From an uncultured Collinsella sp. (GTDB lineage Bacteria; Actinomycetota; Coriobacteriia; Coriobacteriales; Coriobacteriaceae): a stretch of 6,320 nucleotides of DNA. The translations under genes were made by a program, and so were the position numbers. Location: contig USKV01000094.1 of the NCBI GenBank assembly GCA_900555355.1, positions 1-6,320 of the forward strand. Reading direction: 5' to 3'. The notes beneath the pieces were generated by a model that did not search any database, had not been told where the DNA came from, and saw only the letters and a list, made by a program, of their open reading frames with translations. Positions 1 through 6,278 of this stretch are shown piece by piece (positions within the stretch are counted from its first letter, which is position 1; each line of letters opens with the position of its first letter).

Positions 1-2190
1 GGGCCACTTGGCGATCATGAGCGCCTCGGCGCGGTCAACGTTGCCCTCGGCGTCCAGGTCGAGCACGCTCGCCGGCATGTTGTCCCAGATCTCCTCGGTG
101 ACAAACGGCATAAGCGGGTGCATCAGACGAATGGAGGTGTCAAGCACAAAGATCAGGTTGCGCTGGGCCTGCAGACGGCCCTCGCCCTTCAGGCGGGCCT
201 TGGTGACCTCGACGTACCAGTCGCAGACCTCGTTCCAGAAGAACTGCTGCACGCCGCGGGCCATATCGCCAAAGGTGTAGTTCTCAATGCCCTCGGTGAC
301 CATCTTCACGGCCTTGGCCAGGCGGCTGAACATCCAGGCGTCGGCCGGCGTCTCCACGACGGGCTCGCCGGGCGTGTAGCCCTCCATGTTCATGAGCAGG
401 AAGCGGCTGGCGTTCCAGATCTTGGTCACAAACGACTTGGCCTGCTCGGTGCGCGGGCTGTCGATGAGCTTTTTGGTCTTCTTGTCAGTGTTCGCGTCGA
501 ACTTAACATCCTGGTTGTTGGTGCACAGCGTGAGCAGGTTGAAGCGCATGGCGTCGGCGCCGTACATACCGATGAGGTCCATGGGGTCAACGCCGTTGCC
601 TTTGGACTTGGACATGCGGCTGCCGTCCTTGGCCAGGATCGTCGGGTAGATGACGACGTCCTTAAACGGCACCTCGTCCAGGAAGTACAGCGAGCTCATG
701 ACCATACGGGCGACCCACAGTGCGATGATGTCGCGCGCGGTGACCAGCGCCGTCGTGGGGTGATGACCCTCGAGCAGCTCGGGCTTTTGCGGCCAACCCT
801 GCGTGGCGAAGGTCCACAGCTGCGAGCTGAACCAGGTGTCCAGCACGTTCTCGTCCTGATGCACGTGGTGGCCGCCGCACTTGGGGCACACGTCGGTGTC
901 CTCGGTAAGGGCGTCCTCCCAGCCGCAGTCCTCGCAGTAGAACACGGGGATGCGGTGGCCCCACCACAGCTGGCGCGAGATGCACCAGTCCTTGAGGTTC
1001 TCCATCCAGGTGGTGTAGGTCTGCGTCCAGCGCGCGGGGTGAAAGGTAACCTTACCGGAGTTAACGGCGTCAAGCGCCGGCCCCTTGAGCTTGTCAACGG
1101 CCACAAACCACTGCTCGGACAGCCACGGCTCAAGCGCGGCGTCGCAGCGGTAGCAGTGCATGACGGAGTGATCGAGGTCCTCGACGTGATCGAGCAGGTC
1201 GTGCTCCTCGAACCACTTGATGACGGCCTCGCGGCACTCGTCGCGGTTCATGCCGGTGAACTCGCCGTAGCCCTCGACGACCACCGCGTGCTCGTCAAAG
1301 ATGTTGATCTGCGGCAGGTCGTGGGCCTGACCCATGGCGTAGTCGTTGGGGTCGTGAGCAGGCGTTACCTTGACGAAGCCAGAGCCGAAATTAGCGTCGA
1401 CATGCCAATCCTCAAAGATGGGGATCTCTCGGTCGACAATGGGGAGCTTGACGGTCTTACCCACAAAGGCGGCCTTCTCGGGGTCCTTCGGGGAAACGGC
1501 GACGCCCGTGTCGCCGAGCATGGTCTCGGGGCGCGTGGTGGCGACGACGATGTAATCCTGGCCGTTGACCGGTTCGGTCAGCGGGTAGCGCAGGTGCCAC
1601 AGGTGGCCCTTCTCGTCCTTGTACTCGGCCTCGTCGTCCGAGATAGCGGTAGTGCAGTTGGGGCACCAGTTGACAATGCGCTTACCGCGGTAAATCAGAC
1701 CGTCGTGGTACCAGTCGCAAAAGACCTTGCGCACGGCCTGCGCGTAGTCCTCGTCCATGGTAAAGCGCTCGTTGTCGAAGTCGACGGAGCAGCCCATGCG
1801 CTTGATCTGCTCGACGATAATGCCGCCGTACTCGTGAGTCCAGTCCCAGCAGGCGTCGACAAACTTGTCGCGGCCGATCTCCAGGCGGCTGATGCCCTCG
1901 CTCTTGAGCTTCTTGTCGACCTTGGTCTGCGTGGCGATACCGGCGTGGTCGGTGCCGAGCACCCAGCGCGTGGACTTGCCGCGCATGCGGGCCATACGGA
2001 CGATGGCATCCTGGATGGAGTCGTCGGTGGCGTGACCCATGTGGAGCTTGCCGGTCACATTGGGAGGCGGAATGGTGACGGTGCAGTCGCCCACACCCTC
2101 GCGGCGCTTGTAGTAACCGCCGTCGAGCCACTTCTGCAGGATCGCCGGCTCGTTGGTCGACGGATCGTAGTTCTTGGGCATTTCTTCCAT
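1..2190 (-). CDS. valS: Valyl-tRNA synthetase, 3' end cut off by the window edge
   Basis: This cytoplasmic class I aminoacyl-tRNA synthetase joins valine to tRNA-Val using ATP and edits mischarged threonine. The window holds 730 codons from ATG at 2190 with no stop. Family members have about 880 residues, so roughly 150 C-terminal residues, including the tRNA-binding coiled coil, lie outside. Visible motifs are PPPNVTGKLHMGH with the HIGH-type signature at residues 50-53, the CP1 editing domain (about 190-345) with TTRPETM at 218-224, and the KMSKS loop as RMSKS at 525-529. There are two cysteine clusters that look like zinc sites: C176/C179 with C346/C349, and C419/C422 with C435/C438. The anticodon-binding region begins around residue 610. 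The ATG at 2190 has AGGGAGAG (2195-2202) upstream; an in-frame ATG at 2181 has no comparable ribosome binding site. The gene is separated from clpX by a terminator and an unusual 115-bp palindrome, so it is probably transcribed on its own. Identification is very secure. Confidence 0.97.
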   Translation of the reverse strand, partial: MEEMPKNYDPSTNEPAILQKWLDGGYYKRREGVGDCTVTIPPPNVTGKLHMGHATDDSIQDAIVRMARMRGKSTRWVLGTDHAGIATQTKVDKKLKSEGISRLEIGRDKFVDACWDWTHEYGGIIVEQIKRMGCSVDFDNERFTMDEDYAQAVRKVFCDWYHDGLIYRGKRIVNWCPNCTTAISDDEAEYKDEKGHLWHLRYPLTEPVNGQDYIVVATTRPETMLGDTGVAVSPKDPEKAAFVGKTVKLPIVDREIPIFEDWHVDANFGSGFVKVTPAHDPNDYAMGQAHDLPQINIFDEHAVVVEGYGEFTGMNRDECREAVIKWFEEHDLLDHVEDLDHSVMHCYRCDAALEPWLSEQWFVAVDKLKGPALDAVNSGKVTFHPARWTQTYTTWMENLKDWCISRQLWWGHRIPVFYCEDCGWEDALTEDTDVCPKCGGHHVHQDENVLDTWFSSQLWTFATQGWPQKPELLEGHHPTTALVTARDIIALWVARMVMSSLYFLDEVPFKDVVIYPTILAKDGSRMSKSKGNGVDPMDLIGMYGADAMRFNLLTLCTNNQDVKFDANTDKKTKKLIDSPRTEQAKSFVTKIWNASRFLLMNMEGYTPGEPVVETPADAWMFSRLAKAVKMVTEGIENYTFGDMARGVQQFFWNEVCDWYVEVTKARLKGEGRLQAQRNLIFVLDTSIRLMHPLMPFVTEEIWDNMPASVLDLDAEGNVDRAEALMIAKWP

Positions 2191-2210
2191 ATATCTCTCC
2201 CTGTCCCGCC

Positions 2211-2325
2211 GGGGAGGAATGTAGGCCCGATTTTCGCTCGGTCAAGTCCTGGCTCGCGCGAAGACCACATTAAGTGGTCTTCGGCTCGTGCGGAATCTAC
2301 GAAAATCGGGCCTACATTCCTCCCC
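2211..2325. repeat. Large palindromic element with perfect 26-bp arms in the valS leader
   Basis: The left arm (2211-2236, starting GGGGAGGAATGTAGG) is the exact reverse complement of the right arm (2300-2325, ending CCTACATTCCTCCCC). The 63-base centre contains a second perfect hairpin with 10-bp arms (2259-2268 and 2274-2283, CGAAGACCAC with GTGGTCTTCG) around a 5-base loop. The whole is non-coding. It lies between the clpX terminator and the valS ribosome binding site, so it should be transcribed in the valS leader. No U-tract follows it in the valS direction, so it does not look like a terminator. I see no flanking direct repeat that would mark a recent insertion. It could be a dispersed palindromic or MITE-like repeat, or a structured regulatory leader. 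The structure is directly visible; its role is unknown. Confidence 0.9.
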
Positions 2326-2380
2326 TTAGGTATCGATTACTTCAGTCTGAATGACTTCGCTGAGGCTTAAACAAACACAC

Positions 2381-2389
2381 AGAATAACA
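2381..2389 (-). promoter_or_regulatory. Weak candidate extended -10 promoter for valS
   Basis: On the minus strand TG-T-TATTCT resembles an extended -10 element. It lies just after the clpX terminator and would start transcription near 2374, giving valS a leader of about 180 bases that includes the palindrome. No convincing -35 box is present at the usual spacing. Other promoter positions in 2326-2410 cannot be excluded. Confidence 0.22.
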
Positions 2390-2410
2390 CAGGTAGTTGG
2401 GGTTATTGCG

Positions 2411-2454
2411 CATATATAAAATAGCCTCCGACCGCGGGTGGTCGAAGGCTATTT
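2411..2454 (-). terminator. Rho-independent terminator after clpX
   Basis: On the minus strand a 15-bp stem with one mismatch (arms 2440-2454 and 2419-2433, AAATAGCCTTCGACC against GGTCGGAGGCTATTT) closes a 6-base loop. The descending arm runs straight into TTTTATATAT. It begins 21 bases past the clpX stop codon and would end the clp transcript. This makes valS a separate transcription unit, apart from any read-through. Confidence 0.88.
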
Positions 2455-2475
2455 GCAAACACGTTTTAGGCAGGT

Positions 2476-3888
2476 CTAGCCGTAGATGCGCTGGGGCTGC
2501 TCTTCGCCCTTTACGGAGGCTTCGGTTACGACGACCTTGGCAACGCCTTCCTCGCTGGGGAGGTCAAACATCGTCTGCTGCAGCACGTCCTCGCAGATGG
2601 AGCGCAGGCCGCGGGCGCCGGTCTTGCGGGCAAGCGCCATACGGGCGATCTCATGCAGGGCGGCGTCCTCAAACTCAAGCTCAACGTCCTCGAGCTGGAA
2701 CATCTTGCGGTACTGGCGCACCACGGCGTTCTTGGGCTCGGTCAGGATCGACACCAGGTCGTCCTCGTCGAGCGCCTGCGTCTGGGTGACGACGGGCGTA
2801 CGGCCCACGAACTCGGGGATCATGCCAAAGGCGTTGAGGTCCTGCGGGAGCACCTGACGCAGCAGGTCGTTCTCGTCGACCGAAGTGGGGCCGGCAATCT
2901 CGGAGTTAAAGCCCACGCCTTTGTTGCCCACGCGGTCGGCGATGATCTTATCCAGACCCACAAAGGCACCGCCGCAGATAAACAGGATGTTGGTCGTGTC
3001 GATCTGCAGCAGCTCCTGCTGGGGATGCTTGCGGCCGCCGGTGGGCGGAACGCTGGCAACCGTGCCCTCAAGAATCTTAAGCAGCGCCTGCTGAACGCCC
3101 TCGCCCGAAACATCGCGGGTGATGGAGAGGTTCTCGGCCTTGCGGGCAATCTTGTCGATCTCGTCCACGTAGATGATGCCCACCTGCGCGCGCTCAATGT
3201 CGCCATCGGCGGCGTTGATGAGCTTGAGCAGGATGTTCTCAACGTCCTCGCCAACGTAACCGGCCTCGGTGAGCGCGGTGGCGTCGGCGATGGCAAACGG
3301 CACCTCGAGGATGCGCGCGAGTGTCTGGGCCAGCAGCGTCTTACCGGTACCGGTGGGACCGAGCAGCAAAATATTGGACTTGGCGAGCTCCACCTCGTCC
3401 ATGTCATCGTCAAACTGGGCGCCCATGCCCGAGGCCTCGTCAAGGGCGGACACCGCGGCACCGCCCTCGATCACGCGACGGTAGTGGTTGTACACGGCAA
3501 CCGACATGGCGCGCTTAGCATCTTCCTGGCCCATAACATAGGCCGAAAGCTCGTCATAGATCTCGTGCGGCGTCGGCACGTGCGTGATGACCTGACGGTC
3601 GTCCTCGAGCTCAAAGCCCTCGGTCTCAGGGTCAACGGCGGGCTGGGATGCAGCCTGGCCGTGGTCGTTGAGGAAACCCGGGAGATTGCCGTTGCGGGCA
3701 GCGTCCATAAAGTCCGAAGCCAGCGACTCCTCAAGGATCTCGGAGCAGGCGGCGACGCACTCGTCACAGATAAAGATGTTGGTCGGGCCCTTTACGAGAC
3801 GACGGACCTGGCCCTGCTCTTTTCCGCAGAAGGAGCAGCGGATGGGGTTGCCGTTCTCGTCAAAGTTGTCCTGCATGTTACCTGCCAT
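2476..3888 (-). CDS. clpX: ATP-dependent Clp protease, unfoldase subunit ClpX
   Basis: This cytoplasmic AAA+ ATPase forms a hexamer that recognises, unfolds and threads substrates into the ClpP chamber. It has 470 residues, against about 420 in well-studied relatives. An N-terminal C4 zinc-binding domain has C18, C21, C41 and C44. An acidic linker (about 47-104) leads to [10 protein letters not shown] and the AAA+ core. Walker A is GPTGTGKT at 177-184, the GYVG pore loop at 210-213, Walker B IIYVDE at 238-243 and the RKH loop at 286-288. The IGF-type ClpP-docking loop appears as KGVGF, with VGF at 325-327, and sensor 2 is GARGLR at 424-429. The extra length comes from the long linker and an acidic insertion at about 142-165. 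ATG 3888 follows the clpP TAG by one base, and AAGGA inside the clpP end is a plausible ribosome binding site. ATG 3876 is an alternative start. Translational coupling to clpP is likely. Confidence 0.97.
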   Translation of the reverse strand: MAGNMQDNFDENGNPIRCSFCGKEQGQVRRLVKGPTNIFICDECVAACSEILEESLASDFMDAARNGNLPGFLNDHGQAASQPAVDPETEGFELEDDRQVITHVPTPHEIYDELSAYVMGQEDAKRAMSVAVYNHYRRVIEGGAAVSALDEASGMGAQFDDDMDEVELAKSNILLLGPTGTGKTLLAQTLARILEVPFAIADATALTEAGYVGEDVENILLKLINAADGDIERAQVGIIYVDEIDKIARKAENLSITRDVSGEGVQQALLKILEGTVASVPPTGGRKHPQQELLQIDTTNILFICGGAFVGLDKIIADRVGNKGVGFNSEIAGPTSVDENDLLRQVLPQDLNAFGMIPEFVGRTPVVTQTQALDEDDLVSILTEPKNAVVRQYRKMFQLEDVELEFEDAALHEIARMALARKTGARGLRSICEDVLQQTMFDLPSEEGVAKVVVTEASVKGEEQPQRIYG

Positions 3889-3889
3889 C

Positions 3890-4510
3890 CTAGGCGTCCT
3901 TCGCGGCGAGGTCGCGCGAGGTGACGATACGGTCGATCAGGCCGTAGTCGAGGGCCTCGGCAGCGGTCAGGTAGTTGTCGCGCTCGGTATCGGCCTGGAC
4001 CTTCTCGATGGGCTGGCCCGAAGCGTCGGACAGGATCTGGTTGAGCTCACGGCGGGTCTTCTTGATCTCCTCGGCCACAATCTCGATCTCGGTCTGCTGG
4101 CCCTGGGCACCGCCGCTGGGCTGGTGAATCATGACCTTGGAGTGCGGCAGGCAGAAGCGCTTGCCCTTGGCGCCGGCCGAAAGCAGCACGGCGGCCATGG
4201 ACGCGGCCATGCCCACGCAGATGGTGGAGACCTGCGGCTTAATGAAGTTCATAGTGTCCAGAATCGCCAGACCGGAGTAGACCTCGCCGCCGGGCGAATT
4301 GATGTAGAGCGAGATATCCTTCTCGGCATCCTGGCTCTCAAGATGCAGCAGCTGGGCAACGACCAGGTTGGCGCTGACGGAGTTGATCTCCTCGCCCAAG
4401 AAGATGATGCGGTCGTTGAGCAGGCGCGAATAGATATCGTAGCTGCGCTCGCCGCGCGGCGTCTGCTCGATAACGTATGGCACGAGGGCGGAATCGAACT
4501 TAGCGATCAT
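3890..4510 (-). CDS. clpP: ATP-dependent Clp protease, proteolytic subunit ClpP
   Basis: This serine peptidase forms a 14-subunit barrel and degrades proteins delivered by ClpX or other Clp ATPases in the cytoplasm. From ATG 4510 it has 206 residues, the usual length. Catalytic residues are S104 in GMAASM, H129 in MIHQP and D178 in TERDN; their spacing matches the standard triad. The sequences SLYINSPGG and [13 protein letters not shown] are family hallmarks. The N-terminus [24 protein letters not shown] is strongly conserved. I chose ATG 4510 because GGAG (4517-4520) lies exactly 6 bases upstream. In-frame ATGs at 4516 and 4522 and a TTG at 4540 are possible but less well placed. The gene is followed after one base by clpX. 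Upstream, a 163-bp gap with several inverted repeats separates it from tig and may hold its own promoter or an attenuator. No second clpP is adjacent. Confidence 0.96.
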   Translation of the reverse strand: MIAKFDSALVPYVIEQTPRGERSYDIYSRLLNDRIIFLGEEINSVSANLVVAQLLHLESQDAEKDISLYINSPGGEVYSGLAILDTMNFIKPQVSTICVGMAASMAAVLLSAGAKGKRFCLPHSKVMIHQPSGGAQGQQTEIEIVAEEIKKTRRELNQILSDASGQPIEKVQADTERDNYLTAAEALDYGLIDRIVTSRDLAAKDA

Positions 4511-4516
4511 ACGCAT

Positions 4517-4520
4517 CTCC
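4517..4520 (-). promoter_or_regulatory. Ribosome binding site deciding the clpP start
   Basis: GGAG on the minus strand sits 6 bases before ATG 4510. The competing ATG at 4516 directly abuts this motif, and the ATG at 4522 has only a short GAG upstream. This supports the 206-residue form of ClpP. Confidence 0.6.
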
Positions 4521-4556
4521 ATTTCTCTCTTGCGGACCAAATTGGTTCTAGATAAA

Positions 4557-4597
4557 CGTACGGTGCCCGCATGCTATGCATTGGCTGGCACCGTACG
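4557..4597. repeat. 11-bp perfect inverted repeat upstream of clpP
   Basis: CGTACGGTGCC (4557-4567) and GGCACCGTACG (4587-4597) are exact reverse complements around 19 bases. Within the loop GCAT-GCT-ATGC (4569-4579) forms a smaller hairpin. In the transcribed minus direction the stem is followed by TTTATCTAG, a poor U-tract, so it could be a leaky terminator or attenuator after tig. It could also be an operator for a clp regulator. It lies 46 bases before the clpP start codon. It matches neither the CIRCE pattern (TTAGCACTC-N9-GAGTGCTAA) nor the HspR pattern. Confidence 0.75.
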
Positions 4598-4602
4598 AAG
4601 CA

Positions 4603-4616
4603 ACCGGATAACCGGT
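4603..4616. repeat. Short palindrome ACCGG-TTAT-CCGGT in the tig-clpP gap
   Basis: Five-base perfect arms around four bases, directly next to the larger inverted repeat at 4557-4597. It could be part of the same folded leader or a protein-binding site. It is too short to interpret alone. Confidence 0.45.
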
Positions 4617-4638
4617 GTATAACTTTACCCCATCACGG

Positions 4639-4652
4639 GCGCATCCATGCGC
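4639..4652. repeat. Short palindrome just after tig
   Basis: GCGCAT-CC-ATGCGC forms a hairpin that begins 22 bases past the tig stop codon. No U-tract follows in the tig direction, so it is not a standard intrinsic terminator. It might stabilise the tig mRNA 3' end. Confidence 0.45.
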
Positions 4653-4673
4653 TCGCGGGAAAGGTGGCGAGAA

Positions 4674-5972
4674 TTACTCAGCGTCCTTGGCGGTCTCGTC
4701 GACCTCGGTCACCTTGGCGTTCTCGACCAGGTGATCGACGGCCTTGGAGCGACGGATGGACTCGCGGACGGCAGGCATGCGGCCATCGGCGATGAACTCG
4801 GCCTTGGAAGCCTCGACGTCCTTGACGCCGGCCTTCTCGAACTCGGCGTTGATGTCGTCCTCGGTGACCTCGATCTTGAGCTCACGGGCGAGAGCGTCGA
4901 GCGCCAGGGACTCACGGGCAACGTCGTTGGCCTGCTTGTGCAGGTCGCCAATGAACTGCTCCATGGTCAGGCCGGAAGCGGGCAGCCAGGTGTCCAGCGT
5001 CATGCCGCGGGCAGCGAGGTTGGACAGGAAGTTCTGACCAAGCTCCTCAAAGACGGACTGCTCGTAGTCGGCGTCCATCTCGTCGAGCTGCAGACGCTCG
5101 GCGAGAGCGGAGACGCAACGGTTCTCCTTCTCGGCCGGGAGGCGGGAAGCCTTGTCCTGCTCGATCTCGATCTTGATGGCGTCGCGCATGGCGTCGATGC
5201 TGTCGAAGCCAAAGTCGGACTTGACGAGCTCGTCGGTGAGCTCGGGGGTGTTGCGGACCTTGATGCCCTTGACGGTGACCTCGACGGTGTGAGTCTCGGC
5301 CTCCTCGCCCTCCTCGACCTCGTCGGTCCAGGTGACGGTCTTGACGTCGTCAACGTTGGCGCCGATCAGGGCCTCGTTGAACTCGGCGGGGTTGCTGTCG
5401 CTGCCGGCGATAAGCATGCGGCCCTCGGCGGCGAAGTTGTCGGCGTTCTCGACGGCCTTGAGGTCGACGGTCACATAGTCGTCAGCCTCGACGGCGCGGC
5501 CCTCGACGTCCTCGAAGGTAGCGCGGTAGTTGAGGAGCATCTCGACCTGGTTGTTGATCTCGGACTCGGTGACCTCCGCGGGAGGCATCTCGATCTCAAC
5601 GGCGTCGAAGGAGGAGAGCTCGGCAGCAGGACGCAGGGAGAACTCGACGGTGTAGGTGTAGTCCTCGTGATCCTTGGCGAGGTCGAGCTCCTTGTAGTCA
5701 CCGCTCTTGGTGGGGACGATGTCCAGCTCGTTGAGGACGACGGGCTCGTTGGCGGCGATCAGGTCGTTGGTGGCCTGAGCGAGGGTAGCCTCGGCGCCAA
5801 GAGCAGAGTCGATGACCGGACGGGGAGCCTTACCGGCGCGGAAGCCCGGGAAGCGGTACTTCTTGGCGGTGTCCTTGTAGGCCTTCTTGATCGCGGCGTC
5901 GACGTCGGCGGCCGGGATGGTGACCGTAGCGGTGAGCTTGGCGTCCTTGACGTCAGAAGCGGTGATGTTCAA
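4674..5972 (-). CDS. tig: Trigger factor, ribosome-associated chaperone
   Basis: This chaperone docks at the ribosome exit tunnel and shields nascent chains; many members also have peptidyl-prolyl isomerase activity. It has 432 residues from TTG 5972, matching the usual length. The N-terminal ribosome-binding domain carries the signature FPGFRAGK, with GFRAGK at residues 43-48. A FKBP-like domain spans about 160-240 and a helical substrate-binding domain fills about 245-432. The protein is strongly acidic. The TTG start gives MNITASDVKDAKL and lies 6 bases after a perfect AGGAGG (5979-5984). ATG 5987 would place that AGGAGG inside the coding sequence and has no good site of its own; GTG 5975 is only 3 bases from it. 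The FKBP-like part has lost several usual residues and may lack isomerase activity. It precedes clpP-clpX, a common pairing of folding and degradation genes. I see no clear promoter in the 91 bases between the tRNA and this start. Confidence 0.95.
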   Translation of the reverse strand: MNITASDVKDAKLTATVTIPAADVDAAIKKAYKDTAKKYRFPGFRAGKAPRPVIDSALGAEATLAQATNDLIAANEPVVLNELDIVPTKSGDYKELDLAKDHEDYTYTVEFSLRPAAELSSFDAVEIEMPPAEVTESEINNQVEMLLNYRATFEDVEGRAVEADDYVTVDLKAVENADNFAAEGRMLIAGSDSNPAEFNEALIGANVDDVKTVTWTDEVEEGEEAETHTVEVTVKGIKVRNTPELTDELVKSDFGFDSIDAMRDAIKIEIEQDKASRLPAEKENRCVSALAERLQLDEMDADYEQSVFEELGQNFLSNLAARGMTLDTWLPASGLTMEQFIGDLHKQANDVARESLALDALARELKIEVTEDDINAEFEKAGVKDVEASKAEFIADGRMPAVRESIRRSKAVDHLVENAKVTEVDETAKDAE

Positions 5973-5978
5973 CACGTT

Positions 5979-5984
5979 CCTCCT
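5979..5984 (-). promoter_or_regulatory. Perfect AGGAGG ribosome binding site deciding the tig start
   Basis: AGGAGG on the minus strand lies 6 bases before TTG 5972 and 3 bases before GTG 5975. It overlaps the first codons of the longer ATG 5987 reading. The spacing favours the TTG start. Confidence 0.7.
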
Positions 5985-6023
5985 CATACTGCCCAGCTTA
6001 TCTGAGGTGCTGGTACCTATATG

Positions 6024-6055
6024 CAACAAAGAGTCGCGACGGCGGGAGCCGACGC
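6024..6055 (-). terminator. Weak terminator-like hairpin after tRNA-Leu
   Basis: On the minus strand GCGTCGGC-TCCC-GCCGTCGC (6055-6036) forms an 8-bp stem with one T-T mismatch, followed by GACTCTTTGTTG. It starts 9 bases after the tRNA CCA end. The U-tract is interrupted, so tRNA transcription may read through into tig. Confidence 0.4.
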
Positions 6056-6063
6056 AGGTGCGT

Positions 6064-6147
6064 TGGTGCGGGCGAAAGGACTCGAACCTTCACGGGAATC
6101 CCACCAGAACCTAAATCTGGCGCGTCTACCAATTCCGCCACGCCCGC
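6064..6147 (-). tRNA. tRNA-Leu, anticodon UAG, with encoded CCA
   Basis: The acceptor stem GCGGGCG (6147-6141) pairs with CGCCCGC (6074-6068), followed by discriminator A and a genomically encoded CCA (6066-6064). The D arm contains GGTAGACGC. The anticodon stem CCAGA/TCTGG encloses loop TTTAGGT with anticodon TAG, which reads CUA and by wobble other CUN leucine codons. A long variable arm (GGGATTCCC), as in class II tRNAs, supports leucine. The T arm is GAAGG-TTCGAGT-CCTTT. It is preceded by its own promoter and lies 91 bases ahead of tig. Confidence 0.97.
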
Positions 6148-6166
6148 ATGAGCGCACAGACTAGGA

Positions 6167-6175
6167 ATGATAGCA
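6167..6175 (-). promoter_or_regulatory. Extended -10 promoter for tRNA-Leu
   Basis: TG-C-TATCAT on the minus strand is a good extended -10 element. Transcription would begin near 6160, about 13 bases before the mature tRNA 5' end, the usual distance for a tRNA gene. No good -35 hexamer is seen 17 bases upstream; extended -10 promoters often do without one. Confidence 0.6.
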
Positions 6176-6245
6176 GATACGAACGGCAAGCGCACGCACA
6201 CGTTTTACAGGCTCACGACCTCACCACGAGTTACAGCGGAACAGG

Positions 6246-6278
6246 GTAGCTAATTTGGGACGGGGCTTTTTTAGCTAC
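6246..6278. repeat. 8-bp inverted repeat around a GGGACGGGGCTTTT core
   Basis: GTAGCTAA (6246-6253) and TTAGCTAC (6271-6278) are perfect reverse complements around 17 bases. The loop contains GGGACGGGGC followed by six Ts, which looks like the descending half of a terminator without its partner. No gene runs into it on either strand within the window. It may be a dispersed intergenic element. Confidence 0.6.

Noticed and set aside
2211..2325. The large palindrome as an intrinsic terminator or an insertion sequence
   Set aside because: No U-run follows it in the valS direction, there is no transposase, and no flanking target duplication is visible.
118..2370. A 750-codon open frame on the plus strand opposite valS
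   Set aside because: It is in exact codon register with valS and stays open only because valS lacks TTA, CTA and TCA codons. Its translation resembles no known protein and is rich in Val, Leu, Asp and Gly as expected of a mirror frame.
2191..2410. T-box riboswitch in the valS leader
   Set aside because: Synthetase leaders often carry one, but I find neither the conserved T-box sequence nor an antiterminator-terminator pair with a U-tract before valS.
2653..3924. A 423-codon open frame on the plus strand opposite clpX
   Set aside because: It is in the same register as clpX, whose motifs are unmistakable; the antisense frame is a by-product of codon choice.
3668..4555. A 295-codon open frame on the plus strand opposite clpP and the start of clpX
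   Set aside because: It is the antisense mirror of clpP in register and has no recognisable protein or ribosome binding site.
4511..4673. CIRCE, HspR or ClgR-type operator upstream of clpP
   Set aside because: The palindromes present do not match the known consensus patterns of these heat-shock and clp regulators.
4647..6005. A 452-codon open frame on the plus strand opposite tig
   Set aside because: It is the antisense mirror of tig in register; the Val-Leu-Gly-Asp rich translation reflects codon complementarity.
5998..6201. A 67-codon open frame on the minus strand covering the tRNA
   Set aside because: Its middle is the tRNA-Leu gene itself; no independent evidence of coding.
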